Of a stretch of DNA of 58,945 bases, positions 22,356-34,100 are shown piece by piece. The stretch lies in NCBI GenBank assembly GCA_032718475.1, contig JAUCBJ010001760.1, positions 1 through 58,945 of the forward strand, written 5' to 3'. This stretch comes from Nemertoderma westbladi (lineage: Eukaryota; Xenacoelomorpha; Nemertodermatida; Nemertodermatidae). Made by a program: the position numbers and the translations under genes. Every line of letters starts with the position of its first letter. The stretch's first letter is position 1. The notes under the pieces were generated by a model. The model had not been told where the DNA came from. It worked only from the letters and a program-made list of their open reading frames with translations, and searched no databases.

Positions 22356-22817
22356 GTTAAATGGAGAGCAAATACAATACTGCAACTGCAATACAATACA
22401 ATACAATGTTTGAATATCTGAATATTGTTTAGCTGTACCTACCAGACCGGCAGACCGGTAAGTCCGAAAGTAGTACCGGTACTGTAGGCAGGTAGGCTGT
22501 ATGGACAGATGTATGTCATGTACATGTAACAACAGTCTGACAGTAGCAATGCACTGGCACTGGCAACATACTGACATATCCTCTCTACTTGAAATTATAT
22601 CAGTATGTTTAAAAAGAGTTAAAAATTTTCGCTCGCTTCGCTCGCGTTTGTAATTATTTCCTACTCTTATCCATTATTTCAATTTCCCTTAGTCATTAAT
22701 CCTCTTACTGTCTTAGGCAGTTAGGCTACCTACTGTATCTGTTTATTAACCTTCATGCAGACATGAGTTCAGGAGTTGTTTTAATTGTTCAACCCAATAT
22801 AAAACCACATTCTCATG

Positions 22818-24808
22818 CAGTCGGTGAGAAGTCAAAAATTGGACTTGAGTCCAAAATTGGACTTCGACTCCAGTTCAAAATCTGGACTAAGTCCAAAATT
22901 GGACTTCTGTGAGTCCAATATTGGACTTCAAATCAGCCAATTGTTCCAGGGCCTTGGGTAATTGGATCGGGCGGGATTTTTTTTCTTTAATCGAAAATAT
23001 GTCAAAAAATAAGAGTTTTGAACAGGCTGACAGGGGGACCTGAAATTCACCAGGGGGAACTTTTTTTATAAGGCTTTGAATTTTTACAAAAGTCCAATAT
23101 TGGACTTTAAGTCCAATTTTGGACGTGACATTGAGAATCGAACTTAAAGGTACATGAAGCATGACAGATGAGAGACAGCCAGACAGCTGTTAAGTTATGG
23201 AAAGTTACCTTTGCAGCTCTGTATGTATCTGCAGTGTAATGACTGTACTGTACTTAGAATATAATGCAGTACACTGCAGTAATGGTACATTCTAGCATTC
23301 TAGGTACTTTGTTTTGTACTTTACTTTTAGCATATTGTTTAGTTTACAATTTACATTCATGTTATGTCTAACCTTACAGCCTTATGCTGTTATGTACCCA
23401 GGACTTTATAGTGTCTTTAGGACTAGATTAGATTATGCTCCAACAAATATTTAATTACAAATTATATTTGGTGGATACTGGTAGCAATGCCAGGTTAGCC
23501 AACTGCAGCTTCTGCTAAGGCTAACTACAGTACAAGCTACGATTTCGTCTAAGGCTATGGGAGCCCTATCAGAAAGAAATACTACAAGTTGATGCTACCA
23601 CCATCTCTTCTAATTTTTCCATACAACAGGGAGGGTATTATAAAACGGCTGGATAACAGGATAATGAAATGGGATTAGTAACTGATTAACGTGTTGGGGT
23701 CTCCACATAATAAGTACAGAAGTAACAAGTAACACACGTCATAATCATAAACCAATTGAGGGAAAGGAACAGGTTACAGAGGCAGGCTTTTCTAACTAAA
23801 ACAATAAACGCCAACTTTTGACTTTACCAATTGAAGGAGCCCTATAACCTCACCACATACTACTACTACAATCGGCATGATTAATTGCAGCTGCATTATA
23901 TATATAGGCCCTATAATGTATTAAGAATGCTGTGCCGGCTTGTTGACAAAAGTGCGCCTCCACAACTCCCTTACACTCTTACAGCCTTATCACCCATGAC
24001 ATTTTGCTAGATCATCCGCATCTTCAAGGCCAGTGTCCTTTAAGACAGTAAGAAAGATGCGTCTCAAGAAAGTCCTGGGATGTCCAGTGTCCACCATGCT
24101 TATTCACTCCATGAGTTGCACTGGCTGATCCTCACGGCTTAAAGCGATGTCCTGCAAAGCGGAGGCGGCTTTGTTCTAGTGTCAAGCTTGGGGGAACCAA
24201 TGACTGAATGAGACACCTCCAACTCCAATGTTATATAGTGTCTGGTTGGAGATGCAGAGATGTGTGCATTGTACTTGACACAGTGAACCTAATCAAAACA
24301 ATTAGTCAATAAACATTAACTCAATAACACAATAGGTTACAGTTTACAGTAGTCTTATTTTTGCCATACGAAAATACCACAGGTATGGCAGTATGGGTCT
24401 GTGGGGGTATGAATGAACTATACAGCTATAACTCAACTACGCTACCGCGGTATACACCGCTAAGGCAGTAAGGCTACCGCAAAGTGCAAAGCTATACCAC
24501 TACCGCAAAAAGTAACTACTGATGTCTGACTGTCTGACTGTACGTGTGCGATCCCTGTTTATAACAGTATAATACATATAATAATTAATTTGATCATTAA
24601 AATAATGTTGCATTGTAATTATGTAATATATATATATATGTACTGATACGGGATGCCGTTTTGATTTAAATACCGATATACAGTATGGCAGTATGGGTAC
24701 CGTACACTTGGAGTTGTACTAAAGTCCAATGTTGGACTTTGGAGTCCAAAATTGGACTTGAAGTCTAAAATTGGACTTGAAGTCCAATTTTTGACTTCTC
24801 ACCGACTG
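22818..24808. mobile_element. Putative inverted-repeat element with GTCCAA...TTGGAC ends
   Basis: Bases 22818-22846 (CAGTCGGTGAGAAGTCAAAA...) are an exact reverse complement of 24780-24808. Inside each end are several copies of the palindromic unit AAGTCCAAAATTGGACTT (22841-22925, 23090-23128, 24722-24799). The 1.99-kb interior encodes nothing recognisable and hosts a LINE fragment at 23877-24293. The outer flanks show no clear target duplication. Confidence 0.5.
23877..24293 (-). mobile_element. RTE-like LINE fragment D, decayed 3' end
   Basis: Minus-strand match to the last part of the RTE-like ORF and its 3' end (GAATGCTGTGCCGGCTTGTT near 23927; CAAGCTTGGGGGAACCAATG near 24183). Compared with copy E it contains many 5-20 bp insertions that duplicate nearby bases (for example around 23965, 24045, 24205 and 24250). 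Not coding. Confidence 0.85.
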
Positions 24809-25410
24809 TCATGCTCGCTACGCTCTCAATTTAATCCATAATCATATTATATAGGCCTATTTAAAAACAGTTCAGCAGTTGGTTGGCCTACTACTGTACT
24901 ATAAATGTTAAAATTTTCTTAAAATTTAATGCAGAATGTCTGTATTTAAAAACAGTTGGTTGACCTATGACCTACTATCTGACTAATACTGTACAGCTGT
25001 ATTAATCTTAATATTTCTGCAAAATTTCTTTGCTCGCTACGCTCTCCTTTTAATATTTTAATACTGTAGGTCTGCTGCAGTATAAACTGATAAATTATTA
25101 CAATATAATACAGTCAGACAGTACCTAATAATTGCAAAATTTCTTGGTTAATGGTTGGCGCCCATTGAATGTCATGGCTGGCACGCTTTTCGTTTTACCA
25201 GAACCCGTGTGGCGCGCTTTTTGTCAATATTCTTTATACTGTTATACAGATCTGCAGATATAGGATACCGTGAATGTGAAAACGTTTAGAAATTTCAACC
25301 AACAATATGTTTGCAAAGGCTGAAAGGAGAGTATTTATTTTGTTAATTATTAGTATCGGCACTTATTTTTCTAGGCCTATTAACAATCGCGTAATACCGG
25401 TACCGTCTAC
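24809..25410. other. Non-coding AT-rich spacer
   Basis: No gene. Two GCTCGCTACGCTCTC patches (24813 and 25032) belong to a short motif dispersed through the window. Confidence 0.4.
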
Positions 25411-25668
25411 TCAACACCGGAATGTGGGCATTCCCTAAAGTGGGCACCAACTTTTTAAAACTGCTGTAATTTTTGAACTATAATACTTTAAATAATAGTG
25501 AAAAATTAATTAAATAGGTTTTTTACTAAATTTGCTGACTAGGCCTAATTAATATTTATTATCCGTTGATTTTATTAAATTTGTATATACAGAAATATAT
25601 ATATATCCGTATATATATATAAACGTTAAACCTTAAATGTTTAAATATAAACGTTAAACCTGGCACCT

Positions 25669-27628
25669 GGGAAAATAAAGTTTAAATTAGAAGAATATGA
25701 AAGGAAAATTAATTACTTAGATTTAACTATATTTTTTGATGACAATGGAATACTTCAAACAAAAATATACCACAAACCAACAGACGTCCATCAATATATA
25801 TGTCCGCACTCAGCCCATCCGCACAGTCAACTTAAACACGTTCCATATGGGGTTGCCCTACGATTGAGGCGTAACAATTCACGAATGGAGGATTTAATGC
25901 AAGCACTTTATGAATATGGAGCAGCATTCATTGCTAGGGGTTGGAGAATGGCCGATGTTACTACACAATTTGCAGCGGCAGCTATTCAGACACAGTTAGA
26001 ATCTCTACAAAATGATAAAAAACGAAATAAAAGTAAATATACCATATTTTATGGGAGTAACACTGAACCTATATTAGGATCAATACAAAAGATAGTAGAC
26101 AAAAATACACCTATTCTAAGAACAGACACCAGGACCAAGCAACTCATTGGCTCTTATAAAATAGTAAATATTAACCGCAGGGCCCCTACGCTAAAGGGAA
26201 TTTTAGCTCCATCCAGTTTAACATCAAAGCAGAAGAACCAGGCAAATACAACACAGGCTGGATCCCAGGTTGGAATTCATGCTGCAAAACTCGGACGCGT
26301 ACCTGCGCGAATGACCGCAAACCAGATGCGCGTTTGGGTGAGACAGGTGCGCGTTCGGGTGTGAGACAGGTGCGCGTTGCGCCTCAGCGCGCAGCTCTGC
26401 CTCTGATGCGCACCACAAATTAATTGAAATCACGAAAATACACAAAAAAATTTCGCTCGCTGCGCTCGCATTAATTTCTCATTTCCAATTCTTCAAACAG
26501 TCAAATCACTTCACCATAATACTGTAATACCGGCAACCGGAGGTGAATTTGTCTATTTATTTTAACTACAGTACTCTATTGTTGTATTGTTATTAGGTCT
26601 ATGCTATGCCGATGTTACGTTAGTAAACAGGTAAAGTCAGAAAGTAACAATGTATTAAGTATGACTTAATTATAAGCCAACTGTATGTTTAAGCCTAATT
26701 GTTAGGTAGGCCTATACAAAGTATTATTGGCAGACTGGTACCTATTTCAATATTCGTTTTTTTGAAATTACCGGTACATGTTTTGTTTGTAATCTAAAAT
26801 AATATTTTCTGTTATAAAAGCAGTGAGCCCGATGGGCCACCATAGTAGTGGATTAAAAAAATATTTTTTAATATTAACAATTTTGATGTTGCAAAAATTA
26901 CATTTATTATGTAAGCCTAGATTCAACGTACAGACAGACAGACGTAAAGATAAGCTTAAAACGCTCAAACTTGTAAAATAGGAATGTAAAATTGTTCTTA
27001 TGAACTGTGCGATTTTTTGAGATATGCATGACATGAGCTGCGCGATTTTGTTTGGATTATGACATATGATGAGGTGCGCGACGAGCCAATTTCAGGTGCG
27101 TGGTGATTTCAAAACAACAAAGCGTACCTGCGCGCTCATGCATGAATTCCAACCTGGGCTGGATCTAAAAAATGTACAAGACAGAAATGTATACCATGTG
27201 AAGCAATAAAACCAACAAAACAATTCGGATTAACCTCGACCCGTTTGAAAACTAAATATGAAATTAAACAGCTCCTTACTGATGACAAAGATATAATATA
27301 TTTAGCAAAATGTAAAATATGTAACTTACAAGGAATCGGATCAACAGAAACATTTAAACCAAGGCTATCACAATATAAGTGTAATATAAAGAATCATAAG
27401 CCACAAACGACTATAGAGAAACATTTTTGTAAAAATGAAAACCATGATTTTTCGCATTTCGAAATAACACCCATTGAAAAGGTTCATTACAAAGGCAGGG
27501 GAAATAAATATCAGCGACGGGAGATCCGTACAAGGGAAGGATACTGGCAGTGCACCTTAAGAACAATCAAGCCATTTGGTCTCAACACAAATTTGATCAC
27601 CGTTAAAATGTTAACCTTAAGTCAGTAA
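25669..27628 (+). pseudogene. Penelope-like element: RT C-terminal part plus GIY-YIG endonuclease, interrupted
   Basis: Left part (25669-26264): YERKINYLDLTIFFDDNG, then KIYHKPTDVHQY, HPHSQLKHVPYGVALRLRR and INRRAPTLKGILAP, which match the thumb and connecting part of Penelope-like reverse transcriptases. Right part (27166-27628): a Cys-rich linker (CTRQKCIPC), then IIYLAKCKIC, GIGSTETFKPRLSQYK, IEKHF and TREGYWQCTLRT, which read as a GIY-YIG endonuclease (GIG in place of the usual YIG; catalytic-type Arg and Glu present). The catalytic RT palm is missing at the 5' end. An 893-bp insertion at 26265-27157 splits it. With one copy of the 8-bp duplication removed, the two halves are in frame, so the insertion hit an open coding sequence. 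Confidence 0.8.
26265..27157. mobile_element. hAT-like non-autonomous transposon with 8-bp target duplication
   Basis: The element has 17-bp perfect terminal inverted repeats beginning CCAGGTTGGAATTCATG. It is flanked on both sides by GCTGGATC (26257-26264 and 27158-27165), an 8-bp target duplication as made by hAT elements. A subterminal GCGTACCTGCGCG occurs near both ends in direct orientation, and the left side also has GATGCGCGTTTGGGTG-type repeats. No transposase is present; the 88-codon minus frame at 26768-27034 has no domain I recognise. Confidence 0.85.
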
Positions 27629-28439
27629 GTGGGCATAGTTTTTCCAATTGATTTCCCTAATATGGGCATGGCATTAGCATGGGCCTAATGCAGTAATGGG
27701 GCAGTAGGCAGTAGGTTTAAATCAGTTTGCATAACGATCATGTTACGATCATTTTACTCATTCAATACTGACATGGCTATGCCTTGATTGCCTTATGTCA
27801 TTTTATGCCCCATACTGTACGTGTACTGTACATCAATCAGTGCGGCTCACTAGCAAATGCCATGGTAGTTATGTTTTATGTATTTGTCAGTTTGTTGTTT
27901 TGTTTGATTTTCAAAGCATTTTGACAAAATTTTGCATTCAATAAAGGCACTGCTGCACTGCATTCAAAAAATTACTCATCAAATTTTACATATTTTTTAG
28001 CATATTTCTGTATTTGTAGCGCTTGTATTTTTCACCAACACATTGTTTTTGGTTACTTTTTTTCGCCCTGTTTCCATGTGTTTGTATAGCTTTTTTTACA
28101 ATTTCCAATTGTGCCCACATACTGACATAAGGGGGTATGTTAAAGCAAAAACCAAGCTAATTTATGTTTTAAAAAGTCTATTGAAGAGTCCGTTAAAATG
28201 CCCACTTTGGGGTAGAACTGTTTTTTTACCTTAAAGTGGGCACTTTTTTAAATTTAAAAAAAATGTGCAAAAACCTGAAATAGAATAAATTGTTAAATAC
28301 TTATCTGCTTATTGCTGTATTGTGAAGATGAGATATCAAACTTTCATTTAATTTTACTTCGTTATAGGGCCTACTTCCCTTAAAATTATGATGTAAACTT
28401 TGAGGTTTTTTAAAAAGTATGCCCACATTCAAGTGTTGA

Positions 28440-28905
28440 CGGTAGTTGGATATTTAGTTGATGGAATTATTTGCCGTAGGCCCTAATTTACTACCGTAGC
28501 CTACCTGCCTACAGCCTATGCCGTAGGTCTACCTTCAGACCTTACAGCCTTACCCAGCCTTACCGGCAGACCGGTACCGTTACTATTTTACTAAGATTAT
28601 CAATACGAAGTAGGGCCTATATTTTAAGAAATGACTTAGGTTAATTTTATTGGTAGCCATTGATTTACTTTATGTTGTCTTACAACTGTACAATTATTGA
28701 ACCATATTATCTTAAATTTATTGAAAATAGGCATGCTGCAATTTCTATTACCGTACCGGTATTCAGGTATTCTAATTAAATATCTGACTACTGGATTATG
28801 TAATTTACACTGTTAAACGCGTTTCAAATTACCGGTATTAATAATAACTATCCTTACAGCCTTATCAGCTTATTGAACTGTTATTTGTTATTTTGTACGG
28901 ATATT
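28440..28905. other. Non-coding, slippage-rich
   Basis: No gene. The stretch 28490-28580 is made of overlapping near-repeats such as CCTACAGCC, CCTTACAGCC and ACCGGCAGACCGGTACCG, suggesting local replication slippage. Confidence 0.4.
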
Positions 28906-28907
28906 TT

Positions 28908-29033
28908 GTACGAGTAACTATTATTTCGTCCAAAGACTGTTATAACGTCCGAAACATCGGAACATAGCTGAGGACTTATAACATGTCCGAGCTGCTGAGC
29001 TGCCGAGGGCGAAATAATAGTTACGACTTACGA
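28908..29033. repeat. Small inverted-repeat (hairpin) element
   Basis: GTAACTATTATTTCG at 28914-28928 pairs exactly with 29010-29024. A second pair (GTTATAACGTCC with GGACTTATAAC, one gap) is nested inside. About 125 bp; it may be a miniature palindromic transposon. Confidence 0.5.
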
Positions 29034-29045
29034 CTAGGTACGAGT

Positions 29046-30681
29046 AATAGGCCTACTGTAATACACCTGTCCCGGTCCCGTAATATAGTGTCATTTTCTG
29101 ATGACACGGACCCCCCCCCCCCCCCCCCCCAGATTTTTCTACAAATCTGTATCATATTGCTTGAACTTTGAAACACAACTAGTTCCACTCACCGTGGTTG
29201 ACCCCATGAAGCCGGAATTTTCGATTTTGACTTAAAAAATTTTTTTTTTAAAGTGTCTTTTGCGAAATCGCACCCTCTGTATCGTGGATATTCTTCTCAT
29301 TAGTCGTATTTTTTTCATATCATTAGAAAGCTTTCCTTGCAAGGATTCGAAATATATAATAATATCTGAATTTCGTTGAGAAACAACTGAGATATAGACG
29401 TTCAAAGATTACAAGAAGTTTCGTTCGCTGAAGGACATTTATTCTATTATTTATAAATGAAATTAGTACGTTGTCGTCGTTGTACGCACCGTCAGTAGTT
29501 TGAAAAACAGACCCTATGTCATGTCTGAACTATGAATTGCACGGCTACAGGCTACACCCTGCACGGGGTAGTGATTTCGATTATGGGTGAGTTGCGAGTT
29601 CAAAACAAAGACCCAATACCTGGAGATGGAGACCCTCTGTACTACGTACTAAACAAAGAGGTAAAGTCGCGTTAGGTACCAAAGATCGGTAGGCAGTTAG
29701 ATCCCATTGCCATTTGCCATTTAAAGTAACATGTTAGTAAAGGAGCATGTTACAGACTGTCAGAGGTGTGTCCCTGACAGAGGAACCGAAACAATAAACG
29801 AAAGTTCAGAAGTTAACACATGTGTTTTGTACAGCTCTTGAGTCTTTGGGTCTTGGGTCTTTGTTTCGTTTTCGTACTCACCGTTTAGATTATGTTGGTT
29901 CTTGGTTGGTGGTTACCATTGTACCTCCAATTACATTACATTTGTACCAGTGTAACCTCACAATTACATTACATATGTACCACTGTACCTCACATGCCTG
30001 TCTCCTTTCCATGGGTCTTGTCCCCATTTAACCATTTACTACCTAACCTACGTCAGAACTTTGATATAATCACCGTGTTGTATTCCTGTATTCTATTGAT
30101 AGCTCAATGTAAACATGTGCCAATATTTGAGTGTTTTATAGGCTGATACAGTGATATGCCTACTTGCGTCAATCAATTGTTATTAGGTGATGCATTGCAT
30201 TGGCGGTATACATTCTTGCATTGATCTCATTCGTTTGTAAAGTAGGCAACCGTTGCCCATGTAGGGCAACATAGGGCCCAGTAGGGGGAGACGTAAGGCA
30301 GTTGGTGGAATTTATATTTCTGAGGGTCTGAGTCATACATAGTAGACCGAATTCCTAATCTCCTACCGCAAGGCTATATAAGTGGAGATAAATTATTCCA
30401 CAAGCTATAATACTTGCCAAGATTATATATTATATTATTATTTATTTTCTGATATAGTGTAGAGGTGATCTAACAATTCTGAGCAAACTAAGTAATTTTT
30501 TGGCTCACGTTATTGAATAGTTAATATTCTGTAATAGCAGAGAATAGTTGGCGAACGATTATATATGAGCCAGGACATCGATTATTGCTTAGCTAAAGAA
30601 CTCTGGACTTATTATTTGGTCGCACGACTTCCAATATACGTAATATTACGCGTTATTATCATTTATTAATCGTCCCAAACT
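29046..30681. other. Upstream region of the delta-catenin gene
   Basis: Contains a run of 20 C at 29111-29130 and no supported protein. It should hold the promoter and any 5' untranslated exons of the gene that starts at 30682, but I cannot place a TATA box or transcription start with confidence. An in-frame TAA at 30667-30669 precedes the ATG. Confidence 0.4.
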
Positions 30682-31173
30682 ATGCCTGTTAGCGAAGATG
30701 TTCGCATAACTTCGCGGAATATTCGACATAGCGAGCGAATCGATCCGGATCAGGAGAACACAGTTAATATATTGGCGTCGGTTCGCGAACAGGAGGCCCA
30801 GTTCGAACAGTTAACTCGCGAGTTAGAACTAGAGCGACGGAATGTCGCCCACCAGTTACAGAAAGTAAAACTCGGTTCGGAAACTGCCTCGCTAGCCAGT
30901 ATCAGCGATACCGAACAATCGTTTACGTGGAACGGTAAACTCGCATACCCAGACGAGGACCCCATATACAACGTACCGCCGCCTCGGCCCCCCAAACCGG
31001 CCAAGTCTGCCAACGGAGCCCCCCAACCCCCCTCTACTGCCGGGATGTACCACAGGGAGGTGGAACGTTCCAGTTTCCGGGGTTCCATTCGCGATCCCTT
31101 CTATTCGCTGGCACCCCCCGCCCCACCGCGACCCAATCTACCCGATGCCTACACAAAAACAGGAGAGTTCGAG
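30682..31173 (+). CDS. CTNND: Delta-catenin coding exon 1
   Basis: ATG with A at -3, 12 bp after an in-frame stop. Encodes residues 1-164: the coiled coil at 29-65, the conserved LGSETASLASISDTEQSF block, YNVPPPRPPKPAK (a YxxP SH2-type site beside PxxP) and APPAPPRPNLP. The donor is GAG|GTGAGT at 31174, phase 0. The intron's tandem array starts immediately at this donor. Confidence 0.9.
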
Positions 31174-34100
31174 GTGAGTTGCTGAATATTTGGTTGTTGA
31201 ATGGTAGGAGGGGATTAGCTGAGTGTCCGGTGAGTAGCTGAATGGGAGGAGGGGAGTAGCTGAGTGTCTGGTGAGTTACTGAATGTCTGGTGAGTTGCTG
31301 AATACCTGGTGAGTTGCTGAATGTCTGGAGAGTTACTGAATGTCTGGTGAGTGAGTAGCTGAATGTCTGGTGAATTGCTGATTGTCTGGTGAGTTGCTGA
31401 ATGTCTGGTGATTAGCTGAATGACTGGTGATTAGCTGAATGACTGGTGAGTAGCTGAGTGTCTGGTGACTAGCTGAATGTCCTGTGAATACCTGAATATC
31501 TGGTGAGTTGCTGAATATCTGGTGAGTAGCTGAATGTCTGGTGAGTTACTGAATGTCTGGTGTGTAGCTGAATGTCTGGTGAGTTACTGAATGTCTGGTG
31601 AGTAGCTGAATGTCTGGTGAGTTGCTGAATGTCTGGTAAGTTGCTGAATGTCTTGTGAGTTGCTAAATGTCTGGTGAGTTGCTGAATGTCTTGTGAATTG
31701 CTGAATGTCTTGTGAGTAGCTGAATGTCTGGTGAGTGAGTAGCTGAATGTCTGGTGAGTTGCTGAATGTCTTGTGAATTGCTGAATGTCCTGTAAGTAGT
31801 TGAATATCTGGTCAGTTGCAACGTCTGTAGAGCTTCTGAATGTCTGTTGAGTAGCTTAATGTCTGGTGAGTAGTTGAATGGTTGGTGAATAGCTGTGTGT
31901 CTGGAGAGTTGCTGAATGTCTGGTGAGTGAGTTGCTAAATGCTGAAATGTCTGGTGAGTTGCTGAATGTTTTGTGAATTGCTGAATGTCCTGTAAGTAGT
32001 TGAATATCTGGTCAGTTGCAACGTCTGTAGAGCTTCTGTAGCTTAATGTCTGGTGAGTAGCTGAATGGTTGGTGAATAGCTGTGTGTCTGGAGAGTTGCT
32101 GAATGTCTGGTGAGTAGCTGAATGTCGTTCGATCTGGAGAGTTGCTGAATGTCTGGTGAGTAGCTGAATGTCGTTCGAACTGTTGAATGTCTGGTGAATT
32201 GCTGAATGTCTGGTGAATTGCTGATTGTCTGGTGAGTTGCTGAATGCCTGGCGAGTTGCTGAATGTCTGGGGAGTAGATGAATGTCCGGTGAGTAGCTGA
32301 ATGTCTGGTGAGTGAGTAGCTGAATGTCTGTTAAGTTGCTCAATGTCTGGTGAATTGCTGATTGTCTGGTGAATTGCTGAATGTCTGGTGAGTGAGTAGC
32401 TGAATGCCTGGTGAGTTGCTCAATGTCTGGTGAATTGCTGATTGTCTGGGGAGTTGCTGAATGTCTGGTGAGTTGCTAAATGTCTGGTGAGTTGCTGAAT
32501 GTCTGGAGACTTGCTGAATGTCTGGAGACTTGCTGAATTTCTGGAGAGAGAGTTCCTGAATGTCTGGTGAGTAGATGAATATCTGGTGAGTAGCTGAATG
32601 TCTGGTGAGTTGCTGAATGTCTAGTGAATTGCTGATTGTCTGGTGAGTTGCTGAATGTCTGGTGAGTTGCTAAATGTCGGATGAGTTGCTGAATGTCTTG
32701 TGAGTTTCTGAATATCTGGTGAGTTGCTGAATGTCTTGTGAGTAGCTGATAATGTCCTGTGAGTAGCTGAATGTCTGGTGAGTTGCTGAGTGTCTGGAGA
32801 CTTGCTGAATGTGTGGTGAGTTGCTCAATGTCTGGTGAGTAGCTGAATGTCTATTGAGTAGCTGACTGTCTGGTGAGTTGCTGAATGTCTGGTGAGTAGC
32901 TGAATCTCTGGTGAGTTGCTGAATGCCAGGTGAGTTGCTGAATGTCTTGTGAATTGCTGAATGTCTTGTGAGTAGCTGAATGTCTGGTGAGTGAGTAGCT
33001 GAATGTCTGGTGAGTTGCTGAATGTCTTGTGAATTGCTGAATGTCCTGTAAGTAGTTGAATATCTGGTCAGTTGCAACGTCTGTAGAGCTTCTGAATGTC
33101 TGGTGAGTAGCTTAATGTCTGGTGAGTAGTTGAATGGTTGGTGAATAGCTGTGTGTCTGGAGAGTTGCTGAATGTCTGGTGAGTGAGTTGCTAAATGTCT
33201 GGTGAGTTGCTGAATGTTTTGTGAATTGCTGAATGTCCTGTAAGTAGTTGAATATCTGGTCAGTTGCAACGTCTGTAGAGCTTCTGTAGCTTAATGTCTG
33301 GTGAGTAGCTGAATGGTTGGTGAATAGCTGTGTGTCTGGAGAGTTGCTGAATGTCTGGTGAGTAGCTGAATGTCGTTCGATCTGGAGAGTTGCTGAATGT
33401 CTGGTGAGTAGCTGAATGTCGTTCGAACTGTTGAATGTCTGGTGAATTGCTGAATGTCTGGTGAATTGCTGATTGTCTGGTGAGTTGCTGAATGCCTGGC
33501 GAGTTGCTGAATGTCTGGAGACTTGCTGAATTTCTGGAGAGATAGTTCCTGAATGTCTGGTGAGTAGATGAATATCTGGTGAGTAGCTGAATGTCTTGTG
33601 AGTTGCTGAATGTCTAGTGAATTGCTGATTGTCTGGTGAGTTGCTGAATGTCTGGTGAGTTGCTAAATGTCGGATTAGTTGCTGAATGTCTTGTGAGTTT
33701 CTGAATGTCTGGTGAGTTGCTGAATGTCTTGTGAGTAGCTGATAATGTCCTGTGAGTAGCTGAATGTCTGGTGAGTTGCTGAGTGTCTGGAGACTTGCTG
33801 AATGTGTGGTGAGTTGCTGAATGTCTGGTGAGTAGCTGAATGTCTATTGAGTAGCTGACTGTCTGGTGAGTTGCTGAATGTCTGGTGAGTAGCTGAATCT
33901 CTGGTGAGTTGCTGAATGCCAGGTGAGTTGCTGAATGTCTGGTGAGTTGATGAATGTCTGGTAAGTTGGTTAACGTCTGTTGAATGAGTAGCTGAATGTC
34001 TGGTGAATGAGTAGCTGAATCTCTGGTGAGTTGCTGAATGCCTGGTGAGTTGCTGAATGTCTGGTGAGTTGATGAATGTCTGGTGAGTTGGTTAACGTCT

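Larger units (their letters stand above)
25411..28439. mobile_element. Outer inverted-repeat unit containing a Penelope-like element
   Basis: The left end, TCAACACCGGAATGTGGGCA at 25411, matches the reverse complement of 28419-28439 with two mismatches in 21 bp. Similarity continues patchily inward (ACTTTTTAAAA). AAAGTGGGCA is also found near both ends. The ends may belong to a DNA transposon that was hit by the Penelope-like element, or they may be terminal repeats of the Penelope-like element itself. I cannot decide from one copy. Confidence 0.4.

Noticed and set aside
26768-27034. 88-codon minus frame inside the hAT-like element as a transposase remnant
   Set aside because: No hAT dimerisation or catalytic motif and atypical composition; treated as non-coding filler.
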